NCBI GenBank assembly: GCA_028023455.1
Contig: JAQFVV010013400.1
Location: 1-64,000 of the forward strand
Length of the DNA stretch: 64,000 bases
DNA from: Epiperipatus broadwayi
Lineage: Eukaryota; Onychophora; Udeonychophora; Euonychophora; Peripatidae
Direction of reading: 5' to 3'
Shown here: positions 1-9,283 of the stretch, piece after piece
How the letters are laid out: each line of letters opens with the position of its first letter
How positions within the stretch are numbered: the first letter of the stretch is position 1
Notes under the pieces: generated by a model
The model's input: only the letters and a program-made list of their open reading frames with translations
What the model was told of the DNA's origin: nothing
Databases searched by the model: none
Program-made: the position numbers and the translations under genes

Positions 1-256
1 GTCCAGAAGCATTAGAGAATGAGTTAATAATTTGGTCTAACTGGAACAGGTATTTTTTGGATGGAAGGGTAACTAAAACATTGTCCATATATGCTATGGT
101 TCTAATAAACCTATTTAGACATGGAACATAGTCACCAGGTAGTTGATCCTCAATATTTTTGATGAGGATTGGTGCAAATTGTAAAAAGAAGGGCACTGAG
201 AGGTGATCCTTGGGAGATCAATGCTGTAGGGATGAATCCTTTGGTGACTGTCCCAT
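1..256 (-). pseudogene. LINE-A RT palm, motifs B and C
   Basis: The complement of about 180-220 reads SQGSPLSALLF, the RT motif B signature. The complement of about 75-98 reads IAYMDNVLV, motif C. The second catalytic aspartate of the usual YxDD box is asparagine (YMDN), which should abolish polymerase activity. Frames differ between the two motifs and stops lie between this block and motif A, so the copy is dead. The domain continues past the left edge. Confidence 0.8.
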
Positions 257-493
257 TCATTGAGATATGAATCTCAACATATTGAGAAGAAGATTCTCTA
301 GAATTTGTACTATCTCAGATGGTATATCAATATCTGCAAGTATTCCTAGCAATACTTGAGTGTTGACAGAGCTTCCCTTCATCTCTGCAAGTATTCCTAG
401 CAATACTTGAGTGTTGACAGAGTCAAATTCATCTGATATATCTAGTTGTATAGCTATGGGTTTAGGATTGCCTATGAGACCCAATATGGTCAA
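257..493 (-). pseudogene. LINE-A RT palm, motif A, with in-frame 51-bp duplication
   Basis: This open stretch of 78 codons contains IQLDISDEFDSV, the RT motif A (catalytic Asp followed by the AFD-like block), equivalent to IQLDIKSAFDTV in LINE-C at about 19,640. Just after it, a segment beginning SVNTQVLLGILAE occurs twice in a row. The DNA repeat has period 51 nt (first copy from about 333, second from about 384), so 17 residues are duplicated in frame. The two copies are nearly identical at DNA level, implying a recent slippage or unequal exchange inside an already dead copy. Confidence 0.8.
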
Positions 494-595
494 GTAGTAT
501 CTTAGCTCTCACCCCCTAGCTGTCAGAGCAGCTGATCATTTTTTGCATATTGGGCAATGATGCTAAGTGGTTGAGAATTATTGTTTGAATTTTTG

Positions 596-670
596 TTCTT
601 TATGTCACCCTCCATTATCTTGATAAGTAGAGGGGACATAGAGATGGGATGAATGCTGGTAATTTTGAGT
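596..670 (-). pseudogene. LINE-A RT fingers fragment
   Basis: The complement reads HPISMSPLLIKIMEG, matching the finger block of non-LTR reverse transcriptases and the block RPISVSPLGIKLLEAV in LINE-C at 19,440. The DNA between here and 1,215 (minus strand) would encode the linker between endonuclease and RT, but it is broken by stops and I could not recover a long frame. Confidence 0.6.
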
Positions 671-1214
671 AGGATCCCAACCCTTTTTCAAGAAGGGTAC
701 CAATGCAATATGATACAGGTTCTTAATTCTTTTTTCCCTTTGGCCAGATGGTTAATCCATTCCCATCTTTATGGGGGATCAGAAATTTCTAAGGTGATCT
801 AGAAGAAACCTCAGTATTCCATGCATCCCTGGGTGCATGTGATCTGAAAGAGATGACACTTTTGTTTCAAGTCTTTTTTAGTTATTCCATGCTTTGCAGC
901 TGTACAACAATCATCAATGGCACCATGTTGAAATGAAGGGCATGACTGAAGAGAATCATTCTTGGAGTCTAATCAACTCAAGCATGTAATATCCAGTAAT
1001 TTTTACTTCCATTGTGATTTAAGTTAGGAGGGAATGTATTGTCTTCTTTTGCTCCCAGTGCCCATCTTAGATAGCTCCTGGTTCAGCAGTAAGTAGTAAG
1101 AGAGAAATATTTTGGATCTCTCTTTACTGCAATATACTCTGCCAGGGCTTTCTGCTTGGATTTATATTCAGAATTTAAGTAGAGTATATTCTCAATATCA
1201 TCAGGATGATTGGT

Positions 1215-1676
1215 TCATTGATTAATCCTTTTATTTAGGTCATCCCACTCTTTTATGTGAGTGGTAGGACCTTTTATTCTTTGAACATACTGTTGAATAA
1301 CAGTTTGTAGAATATTGATGAAAGCAAACCAGCCTGTGTCTGGAGGCTGCAATGGGATGTTTATCTTGTTAAAGAGAATGTATGCCTCCAAAGGTATTGC
1401 TTCTGCAATTATGGCTTTAGTTATCATTCTTATGGATTTATCTTGTCTGATGCTCAATCCATTTTCCACATCTATCAGTATCACTAGAGCAAGATGGTCT
1501 GTGAATGCCACATTTTGTAAGGTGACCCCTAAGCTATAAGGTAATTCAGATGTGTAGAAAAGGAGGTCAGTCATTAACTGGTATCTTCTGGTATAATAAG
1601 AGAAAGCCTCCAGAAGGAAAAAGACTTGTCTACTGATAAATCCACGATTTGGTAGGTAAATGTACCTCGATACCAT
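1215..1676 (-). pseudogene. LINE-A endonuclease C-terminus and linker
   Basis: This 153-codon open stretch includes FTDHLALVILID around residues 58-69, corresponding to the conserved SDH block at the C-terminal end of APE-type LINE endonucleases. LINE-C carries the equivalent FSDHVALVTKID. The following 80 or so residues (DTGWFAFINILQTVIQQYV and onward) form the linker before RT and also align with LINE-C. The start methionine is not a real start: the segment should continue from the upstream endonuclease block, from which it is separated by a frame disruption near 1,677. Confidence 0.8.
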
Positions 1677-1677
1677 A

Positions 1678-2156
1678 ATTGAGTATTTTCTAGGAAGACG
1701 GCTGGGTCAATTGTTACTTGCTGTTATCATGTTAACTGTATTTGTGCCCCTGGTGTATGTAGCATCATTTTTGGGTGTATAAATATAAATAGCATTGAAA
1801 TGTTGATTTTCCGTAGGTGAAAAATTGGCTGCGATTATATGGTTGTCATCATAAAGGATGTTAAATTTATTTGGAGTGCTGTTGACTGTTTATAATAATG
1901 CCAACTCCTCCAGTTGCTCTATAATTAGAAGACAGTTTTGCATATCCAAGCTCAGCTAAGCTCCTTCCAAAATCTTGTGACTGGAGTTTGAATGGAACTT
2001 GGTCTCATCAAGAAAAAAGGAGTGTGGAGAGTTTGTTTGGAACCAATGCCTAATGGCATGTATTCTAGATGAGGAATTTAATCCCTTAACATTTATGTCA
2101 GCAATTTTGAGCATCTCATAGTGATGATTGAGTGATAAGCCACAATCATCTACCAC
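1678..2156 (-). pseudogene. LINE-A endonuclease N-terminal half
   Basis: From 2,156 the minus strand encodes INVKGLNSSSRIHAI and FFLDETKFHSNSS, the N-terminal strand and the metal-binding Glu block of APE-type endonucleases (the usual pattern is N..GL...I and ETK). Stops and small indels break the frame near 1,955. The remainder (to 1,678) matches LINE-B, which encodes a longer uninterrupted version including a YTYTPKTDA block. LINE-A and LINE-B are nearly identical here except for small indels, consistent with a duplicated segment rather than two retrotransposition events. Confidence 0.8.
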
Positions 2157-2401
2157 AGGCTGGTTTTGGCATGAGATGTTATATTTACTTATGCATGTTT
2201 GGATTGGCTCTTGTAAGTTGTGATCCTTGTAGAGAGGTGGGATAAAATATATTGCTTCAGAGGCTGAAGCATTTTTGAATTATCTGATTCTAGGTCATTT
2301 CCTACTGTTGACTTCTTCCACTATTTTTCTACTGCTTGGGTTTTATGGGCTGTATTGGGCATTGCTCATATGGTTCCTTTTACTTGTGATTTTCTAGGCA
2401 T
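2157..2401 (-). pseudogene. LINE-A N-terminal leader of the ORF
   Basis: The complement from 2,401 begins ATG CCT AGA AAA TCA CAA (MPRKSQ), a basic start also present in LINE-B at 6,359. It continues with indels into a block reading AIYFIPPLYKDHNLQEPIQT before the endonuclease. This is my best candidate for the true start of the LINE protein. No zinc finger or RRM is visible, so whether it is an ORF1 remnant or an ORF2 N-terminal extension is unclear. Confidence 0.5.
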
Positions 2402-2561
2402 ATATTGATAGTATTCAATTAAACTATAAATAACTGCAGATAAATATTAGGTAAAGTTTAAATTATCAGCACTTTTTCTTCAGTAATCAGGTTTATATAT
2501 ATAAAATATAAATTAAATCATGTGATGTATGACTTGATTTTCTTACTATATATCAATCACC

Positions 2562-2660
2562 AGTTCTGTAGGCTGAAAGTAAACAATAGCAAACTTCTCC
2601 AATTAAAAAGAACCGATTGAATAGTTTTGCTATTGCTGCTTCATTTCATCCTACAGAACT
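2562..2660. repeat. Imperfect hairpin in the LINE-A upstream region
   Basis: Arms of about 45 nt face each other: AGTTCTGTAGG...CAATAGCAAA on the left and TTTGCTATTG...CCTACAGAACT on the right, around an AT-rich loop. The same hairpin recurs at 6,599-6,697. It lies between the LINE ORF start and the monomer array. It may be a small MITE carried by the LINE family or a structured part of its 5' leader. Confidence 0.65.
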
Positions 2661-2810
2661 TGTCTTATTGGTTGCTGCACAACATTATATCTTGGCTTGA
2701 ATTTAACTTCATTTATATATAATAAAAATCCCATATACTAATTAATATACATTTATTATAATCATTACAAATATTAAATTTATATATATATAAAAAAAAA
2801 AAAAAATATA

Positions 2811-3382
2811 TAGAGTAAGTTAAAAAACAAACTCTTACGTAAGCTTCAAAATACCCTCAACCTCAGACCGCGGTTTATGCCTCTAGCGTCATCAGTGAGG
2901 TGCTAGGGAATAAAAATACTAGAACTAGTCCAGCATTTTATCAATGCCTAACTATTGAGAAGAAAATCTGAAACTTTCAGACATTTAAATGCTCAAAAAT
3001 CCAGCTTATCTAACTCAAATAGCAGTATGGGACTGAACTAAGTTCAGATACACCATATATTAATAGCTCTAGCAATATAAAATGGCCAAAGCATTAATAG
3101 CAAAAAACTAAAATTAAATTAGATAAAAAATCAAGTCAGATGACCTAATTTTAATAAAGCTTCTATTTAAAAATGTTATATATAGAGTAAGTTAAAAACA
3201 AACTCTTATGAAGCTTCAAAATACCTCTCAACCTCAGGACCGCAGCTCTCTGCTCTCTAGCGCTATCAGTGAGGTGCTAGGGAATAAAAATACTAGAACT
3301 AGTCCAGCATTTTATCAATGCCTAACTATTGAGAAGAAAATCTGAAACTTTCAGACATTTAAATGTCCAAAAATCCAGCTGT
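2811..3382 (-). repeat. Tandem monomers of about 370 bp (one full, one truncated) upstream of LINE-A
   Basis: The phase marker TAGAGTAAGTTAAAAA starts at 2,811 and again at 3,183, giving a period of 372. The second unit stops at about 3,382, after AAAATCCAGCT, where unrelated CpG-rich sequence begins. Each unit holds a GC-richer core from CCTCAGACCGCGGTTT to CATCAGTGAGG followed by a CTAGC/GCTAG hairpin. The same units form the larger array at 6,831-8,789. The strand given is the LINE sense strand. Confidence 0.85.
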
Positions 3383-3777
3383 AAGAGAAGATCGAACCTA
3401 ACCGCAAACTACGACCTATCTGCAACTACCAGGGCGCCATCTAGGCATTTGAGCCTAGAAAAATTTATAAAGTAGGTAAATACATGCTGTTAAGATTCCA
3501 CTTTATTTAAATATTCCGATCGTTAGCCCAAGTCACTAGCTCAGCGGAGACGCAGAGATAAAAATCTATATCTTAATTTATATCTTAAATATCATATAAA
3601 TAAAAGCCACTGCTAGAAATTAACACATAAAAATATTTATTTACGCACATATAAAATAACATTTAAATTTTGAGGAATAAGTTTAACATTTTAGATTTTT
3701 ATATTACTCTTTAATTGTACATTTACATAAATTTCAATGAGTTTAATATTTTATTTAGATGGTCAAGTATGAATAGA

Positions 3778-4077
3778 CTACATAGATCTGCATTTGAAAA
3801 GAAAATATTCTTCCCCTGATTTAACCTTAGGCAACAAATTTCGCAACCAAACTGGCGCCAATCCATCTGATACATTCATGTATGCAATGTAGCATGATAC
3901 GACAACACAAAATACTATACTGTCAGGAAAGTACATCTGATCAGTAAGTAGATTAGAGAAGACATGGTCTCTCCACCAACAGGAATGTGACATCTGTTGG
4001 CGAGTAGAACAATAAACAAAAACTCCATAGGAATGGACTGCGGTCTTCTGCCGACTTACAAACCCATCCATAGGCAA
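3778..4077 (-). CDS. Unidentified open stretch, 99 codons
   Basis: An ATG-initiated frame without stops in the CpG-rich segment. The product has a hydrophobic patch near residues 55-67 (IVFCVVVSCYIAY) and a basic C-terminus, but I recognise no domain. Both strands are comparatively open here, so it could be chance. It is listed because long frames are rare in this AT-rich window and the local composition is unusual. Confidence 0.2.
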   Translation of the reverse strand: MPMDGFVSRQKTAVHSYGVFVYCSTRQQMSHSCWWRDHVFSNLLTDQMYFPDSIVFCVVVSCYIAYMNVSDGLAPVWLRNLLPKVKSGEEYFLFKCRSM

Positions 4078-4242
4078 ACAGAAGGTGTGTGGCGTATATA
4101 TGCAATCCTGCCCGAAGTGGATCTCATACTACATCTACTAATTACACAAATATATCCAATCCATTGAGCCAATTCAACTACGAAATGAATAACCTAAGAT
4201 TACCCTCCCTTAATATAACTTTACAAAACTTTATAGCCATTC

Positions 4243-4515
4243 ATGCCCGACTTAAATTTAACATTTAGATACGTTCGCCCAAATGAATTTTATAAAATTT
4301 GTTTTAAAATGTTGAGTATAAATCAGCTGCACAGATTCCACGGTCAAAAACATTCCAAATTAAACACAACTGATCAAAATACAAAGTCATCGATAAGCGT
4401 CACTTGCATAGGGAATATACAAATCCCATTAGCATTCATCGTAAGATGCCGCAGTGATATCGTTGACCCATATATTCTAATCGAATGTGAAAACCACAAC
4501 ATAATCAACCGCTAA
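4243..4515 (+). CDS. Unidentified open stretch, 90 codons
   Basis: An ATG-initiated frame preceded by an in-frame TAG two codons upstream. It includes ISVTCIGNIQIPLAFIV, which faintly recalls the strand entering the first catalytic residue of DDE transposases, but no DDE triad can be traced and the similarity may be accidental. It could be a transposase scrap or a chance frame. Confidence 0.2.
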   Translation: MPDLNLTFRYVRPNEFYKICFKMLSINQLHRFHGQKHSKLNTTDQNTKSSISVTCIGNIQIPLAFIVRCRSDIVDPYILIECENHNIINR

Positions 4516-4904
4516 AGAATCTATGCAATGTCTATACCCAACCTAAATTTCATCATTTAAAATTTAAACAACAAATAATTTATACAATAAGAGAAAAAAA
4601 AATGGAAATGATTTTTATCAATCGGAAAACATATAAAATTAAACATTATTAATTTGATTTAAAAACTTACAAAAGTCAAATAAGAGTCCATTTTAACATT
4701 TAAGTTGGCTTGTTTATCAATTTGTAAAACTTGACAAAAGTTCTTATGTTGATTTTAATAATTATTCATTTCATATAGCTTATGGTAGAAGAGTCCAGGT
4801 TCCTGTTTTTAATTCCCGCGATGCCTCCATTGGAAGATAATGTTCTGGAGATGGCAATAGCTGGTTCAAGGTATCACAGTCTTTTCCTTTTTCTTTTTTA
4901 AATA

Positions 4905-4938
4905 GAGAGTGTGGTATGTGCGTCCTACCACAACTCTC
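4905..4938. repeat. Short inverted repeat
   Basis: AGAGTGTGGTA and TACCACAACTCT form a stem with one bulged base around a loop containing TGTGCGTCC. It lies in the CpG-rich segment, about 55 nt before a CRE-like GACGTCAC. Its role is unknown. Confidence 0.45.
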
Positions 4939-5300
4939 AAACACACAACGCTGGAACTCAATCTTTCTCTTTTATACTAGATCTCCAGATTGAATGAACA
5001 AAGACGTCACTAATCCAAATTTTCGTTCGGGTCCGGGCTGAGGCTTGGTGCTTCCATTGGTCAAGCTAATTTCTTTTTATTTTCTTATCTATCTTTCTTC
5101 AGATCATTTTAATTATACAAGAGCCCAAGGGCCAGTTTGGTTTTCGATAATTCATAAACAATCATTTCCATTTACAGATTACGAGAATTAATTAATACCT
5201 GTTTTTATTTTTAAATCTTGTACATTTTTTTTTATAAAAAAGTACATTCAAATACTTATTTATTTGTTGTTTTTTTTTTTAAAAAAAATATTTTTAAAGT

Positions 5301-5692
5301 TTGGCATCTGTGCGAATATATACATTTAACAAACATTTTAATTTTAGCATTTAGTTTTTTTTTCTTTTTAATACACTTATTTTTATATGCGAACTTAAAA
5401 GTTTTTATTTCAATTTAATGTAATGACATATTTATATATCGTTACACATAATTGAGTATTTTCTAGGAAGATGGTTGGCCAATTGTTACTTGCTATTTGG
5501 CATCTGTGCGAATATATACGTTTAACAAACATTTTAATTTTAGCATTTAGTTTTTTTTTCTTTTTAATACACTTATTTTTATATGCGAACTTAAAAGTTT
5601 TTATTTCAATTTAATGTAATGACATATTTATATATCGTTACACATAATTGAGTATTTTCTAGGAAGATGGTTGGCCAATTGTTACTTGCTGT
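5301..5692. repeat. 196-bp tandem duplication spanning the LINE-B junction
   Basis: TTGGCATCTGTGCGAATATA begins at 5,301 and again at 5,497. Everything to the LINE block ending TTGTTACTTGCT is repeated with almost no differences (one visible change, ATATATACA to ATATATACG). The duplicated unit contains about 145 bp of non-LINE flank and about 47 bp of LINE-B, so it formed after the LINE junction existed. Confidence 0.9.
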
Positions 5693-6109
5693 TATCATGT
5701 TACCTGTATTTGTGACCCTGGTGTATGTAGCATCAGTTTTGGGTGTATAAGTATAAATAGCATTAAATGTTGATTTTCCGTAGGTGAAATTGGCTGCAAT
5801 TATATGGTTGTCATCATAAAGGATGTTAAATTTATTTGGAGGCTGTTGACTGTTTATAATAATGCCAACTCCTCCAGTTGCTCTATAATTAGAAGACAGT
5901 TTTGTATATCCAAACTTATTAAGCTCTTCCAAAATATTGTGACTGGAGTTTGAATGGAACTTGGTCTCATCAAGAAAAAGGATGTGTGGAGAGTTTGTTT
6001 GGAACCAATGCCTAATGGCATGTATTCTAGATGAGGAATTTAATCCCTTAACATTTATGTCAGCAATTTTACATCTCATAGTGATGATTGAGTGATAAGC
6101 TGCAATCAT
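5606..6109 (-). pseudogene. LINE-B APE-type endonuclease fragment
   Basis: This is the longest uninterrupted endonuclease stretch in the window (167 codons). It reads INVKGLNSSSRIHAI, then ILFLDETKF (metal-binding Glu), GGVGIIIN, and TYTPKTDATY, the block equivalent to YxPN in other LINE endonucleases. The last dozen or so residues (from about CVTIYKYV) come from non-LINE flank after the breakpoint near 5,646. The apparent ATG at 6,109 lies in the leader in another frame; the real protein would start upstream at 6,359. Confidence 0.85.
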
Positions 6110-6359
6110 CTACCACAGGCTGTTTTTGGCATGAGATGTTATATTTACTTATGCATGTTTGGATTGGCTCTTGTAAGTTGTGATCCTTGTAGAGAGGAGG
6201 GATAAAATATATTGCTTCAGAGGCTGAAGCATTTTTAGAATTATCTGATTCTAGGTCATTTCCTACTGTTGACTTCTTCGACTATTTTTCTACTGCTTGG
6301 GTTTTATGGGCTGTATTGGCATGCTCATATGATTCCTTTACTTGTGATTTTCTAGGCAT
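5646..6359 (-). mobile_element. LINE-B: 5' fragment of the LINE-A family
   Basis: Same order and nearly the same sequence as LINE-A from its start codon to the middle of the endonuclease. It stops abruptly at about 5,646 (complement of ATTGAGTATTTTCTAGG), with no RT or 3' end. Retrotransposition normally loses the 5' side, so a copy keeping only the 5' side points to segmental duplication or deletion. A second 46-bp piece of its left edge lies at 5,451-5,496 because of the local tandem duplication. Confidence 0.85.
6069..6359 (-). pseudogene. LINE-B N-terminal leader with one stop
   Basis: From 6,359 the minus strand reads MPRKSQVKESYEHANTAHKT, then one TAG stop, then about 65 more codons including AIYFIPPLYKDHNLQEPIQT, ending at a TAA (complement 6,069-6,071) that sits just before the endonuclease frame. 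One premature stop in about 95 codons is far better than chance at this AT content, so this was coding. The frame shift into the endonuclease near 6,075 is an inactivating indel. Confidence 0.6.
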
Positions 6360-6449
6360 ATATTGATAGTATTCAATTAAACTATAAATAACTGCAGATA
6401 AATATTAGGTAAAGTTTAAATTGTCAGCACTTTTTCTTCAGCAATTCAA

Positions 6450-6452
<3 letters not shown>

Positions 6453-6503
<51 letters not shown>

Positions 6504-6516
6504 ATATATTTATATT

Positions 6517-6543
<27 letters not shown>
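6453..6543. repeat. TA-rich microsatellite
   Basis: Two TA dinucleotide blocks are separated by CACATATATTTATATT. This expanded block accounts for most of the length difference from the matching LINE-A leader, which has only a short TA run at about 2,493. Confidence 0.9.
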
Positions 6544-6547
<4 letters not shown>

Positions 6548-6598
6548 AATTAAATCATGTGATGTATGACTTGATTTTCTTACTATATATAAATCACC

Positions 6599-6697
6599 AG
6601 TTCTGTAGGCTGAAAGTAAACAATAGCAAACTTCTCCAATTAAAAAGAACCGATTGAATAGGTTTGCTATTGCTGCTTCATTTCATCCTACAGAACT
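6599..6697. repeat. Imperfect hairpin in the LINE-B upstream region
   Basis: Duplicate of the hairpin at 2,562-2,660, with the same arms ending AGTTCTGTAGG and CCTACAGAACT. It supports the segmental relationship of the two LINE 5' regions. Confidence 0.65.
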
Positions 6698-6830
6698 TGT
6701 CTTATTGGTTGCTGCACAACATTATATCTTGGCTTGAATTTAACTTCATTTATATAATAAAAATCCCATATACTAATTAATATACATTTATTATAATCAT
6801 TACAAATATTAAATTTATATATATATTATA

Positions 6831-8035
6831 TAGAGTAAGTTCAAAACAAACTCTTATGAAGCTTCAAAATACCCTCAACCTCAGACCGCGGTTTCTGCCT
6901 CGAGTGTCATCAGTGAGGTGCTAGGGAATAAAAATACTAGAACTAGTCCAGCATTTTATCAATGCATAACTATTGAGAAGAAAATCTGAAACTTTCAGAC
7001 ATTTAAATGTCCAAAAATCCAGCTATCTAACTCAAATAGCAGTATGGGACAGAACTAAGTTCAGATACACCATATATTAATAGCTCTAGCAATATAAAAT
7101 CGCCAAAGCATTAATATTAAAAAACTAAAATTGATAAAAAATCAAGTCAGATGACCTAATTTTAATAAAGCTTCTATTTACAAATGTTATATATAGAGTA
7201 AGTAAAAAACAAACTCTTATGAAGCTTCAAAATACCCTCAACCTCAGACCGCGGTTTCTGCCTCTAGCATCATCAGTGAGGTGCTAGGGAATAAAAATAC
7301 TAGAACTAGTCCAGCATTTTATCAATGCCTAACTATTGAGAAGAAAATCTGAAACTTTCAGACATTTAAATGTCCAAAAATCCAGCTATCTAACTCAAAT
7401 AGCAGTATGGGACTGAACTAAGTTCAGATACACCATATATTAATAGCTCTAGCAATATAAAATCGCCAAAGCATTAATAGCAAAAAACTAAAATTAAATT
7501 GATAAAAAATCAAGTCAGATGACCTAATTTTAATAAAGCTCCTATTTACAAATGTTATATATAGAGTAAGTTAAAAACAAACTCTTATGAAGCTTCAAAA
7601 TACCCTCAACCTCAGACCGCGGTTTCTGCCTCTAGCGTCATCAGTGAGGTGCTAGGGAATAAAAATACTAGAACTAGTCCAGCATTTTATCAATGCCTAA
7701 CTATTGAGAAGAAAATCTGAAACTTTCAGACATTTAAATGTCCAAAAATCCAGCTATCTAACTCAAATAGCAGTATGGGACTGAACTAAGTTCAGATACA
7801 CCATATATTAATAGCTCTAGCAATATAAAATCGCCAAAGCATTAATAGCAAAAAACTAAAATTAAATTGATAAAAAATCAAGTCAGATGACCTAATTTTA
7901 ATAAAGCTTCTATTTACAAATGTTATATATAGAGTAAGTTAAAAACAAACTCTTATGAAGCTTCAAAATACCCTCAACCTCAGACCGTGGTTTCTACCTC
8001 TAGCGTCATCAGTGAGGTGCTAGTGAATAAAAATA
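6831..8035 (-). repeat. Direct tandem array of monomers, period 363-368 bp
   Basis: The marker TAGAGTAAG starts at 6,831, 7,194, 7,562 and 7,930, giving three full units and a fourth truncated at about 8,035. Units are very similar. Each contains CCTCAACCTCAGACCGCGG, CATCAGTGAGGTGCTAGGG, a palindromic CATTTAAATG and a TTGAT/ATCAA palindrome. CpGs in the core are kept in most units. The array lies directly upstream of LINE-B in its sense orientation, so it could act as repeated 5' leader units, or it could be an independent element. Confidence 0.9.
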
Positions 8036-8789
8036 CTTGGATTTTTTATCAATTTAATTTTAGTTTTTTGCTATTAATGCTTTGGCGATTTTATATTGCT
8101 AGAGCTATTAATATATGGTGTATCTGAACTTGGTTCAGTCCCATACTGCTATTTGAGTTAGATAGCTGGATTTTTGGACATTTAAATGTCTGAAAGTTTC
8201 AGATTTTCTTCTCAATAGTTAGGCATTGATAAAATGCTGGACTAGTTCTAGTATTTTTATTCCCTAGCACCTCACTGATGAGCTAGAGCCAGAAACTGCG
8301 GTCTGAGGTTGAGGGTATTTTTGAAGCTTCATAAGAGTTTGTTTTTAACTTACTCTATATATAACATTTGTAAATAGAAGCTTTATTAAAATTAGGTCAT
8401 CTGACTTGATTTTTTATCATTTTAATTTTAGTTTTTTTGCTATTAATGCTTTGGCGATTTTATATTGGTAGGGCTATTAATATATGGTGTATCTGAACTT
8501 AGTTCAGTCCCATACTGCTATTTGAGTTAGATAGCTGGATTTTTGGACATTTAAATGTCTGAAAGTTTCAGATTATCTTCTCAATAGTTAGGCATTGATA
8601 AAAGGCTGGACTAGTTCTAGTATTTTTATTCCCTAGCACCTCACTGATGACGCTAGAGGCAGAAACCACGGTCTGAGGTTGAGGGTATTTTGAAGCTTCA
8701 TAAGAGTTTGTTTTTAACTTACTCTATATATATCATTTGTAAATAGAAGCTTTATTAAAATTAGGTCATCTGACTTGATTTTTTATCAA
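8036..8789 (+). repeat. Two monomers in inverted orientation
   Basis: Beginning within ACTTGGATTTTTTATCAATT the sequence is the reverse complement of the preceding array. The reversed marker CTTACTCTA ends at 8,357 and 8,726, a period of 369. The inverted block ends at TTTTTTATCAAT followed by TA repeats, the same phase at which it began, so it holds almost exactly two units. The array as a whole is therefore an inverted-repeat structure with its turning point near 8,035. Confidence 0.9.
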
Positions 8790-9158
8790 TATATATATAT
8801 ATATAAAATTAAAGAATATCTAAGAAATACCTCTTTGAAGTTAAACATATAATGTGAGCTATATATGTCTTACTTGAAAAAATAAACTAGATATTTCAGC
8901 AATGCATTCAGAGTGAGAGTAGTTGGTCTAGTCTGACTCCTGGCTTATGAATGTTTGTGATATGATTGATCTAAGGTAAAAGATGTACAGACATAAGAAC
9001 AAAACTTGAATATACATATATATATATTCACTCACTTGAAGACAGGTGTTATCTTGTTGAAACAACAGTATATTTACTTTAATAATATTTTCTTAAACAT
9101 GACTATTTCCAGAAACATGTTTTATAAAACATCTTTTTGTTTATGTGAACATTCATTT

Positions 9159-9283
<125 letters not shown>

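Larger units (their letters stand above)
1..2401 (-). mobile_element. LINE-A: decayed APE-type non-LTR retrotransposon, 3' end outside the window
   Basis: Read on the minus strand, the pieces occur in canonical LINE order: a basic N-terminal segment starting near 2,401, an AP-like endonuclease (2,156 to about 1,215), a linker, RT fingers (about 670-600), palm motif A (about 440), motif B (about 215) and motif C (about 90). Many stops and frameshifts separate them, so no intact ORF remains. The C-terminal domain and 3' end lie beyond the left edge. Similar endonuclease and RT blocks occur in LINE-B and LINE-C, so these are one family or close relatives. The clade is undetermined; an L1/Tx1-like group is a guess from the CCHC-type C-terminus of LINE-D. 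Confidence 0.85.
3383..5645. other. CpG-rich unidentified segment between duplicated LINE copies
   Basis: Starting exactly where the truncated monomer ends, this stretch carries roughly 35 CpG dinucleotides in about 1.8 kb by eye, several times the density of most of the window. It includes GGCGCC, CCGATCG, GACGTCAC and a short TCTAGGC/GCCTAGA hairpin near 3,450. It ends in T-rich sequence, part of a 196-bp tandem duplication. It contains two open stretches described separately. I cannot identify it. It may be a recent insertion not yet eroded by CpG decay, an unmethylated functional segment, or a diverged element of another class. Confidence 0.5.

Noticed and set aside
3778-4140. Mitochondrial-like insert, because reading TGA as Trp would open the plus strand
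   Set aside because: The resulting protein resembles no mitochondrial gene, and ordinary TAA/TAG stops still occur.
2811-8789. Regularly spaced repeats considered as a CRISPR array
   Set aside because: The unit is about 368 bp with no short repeat/spacer alternation, and the window is eukaryotic.
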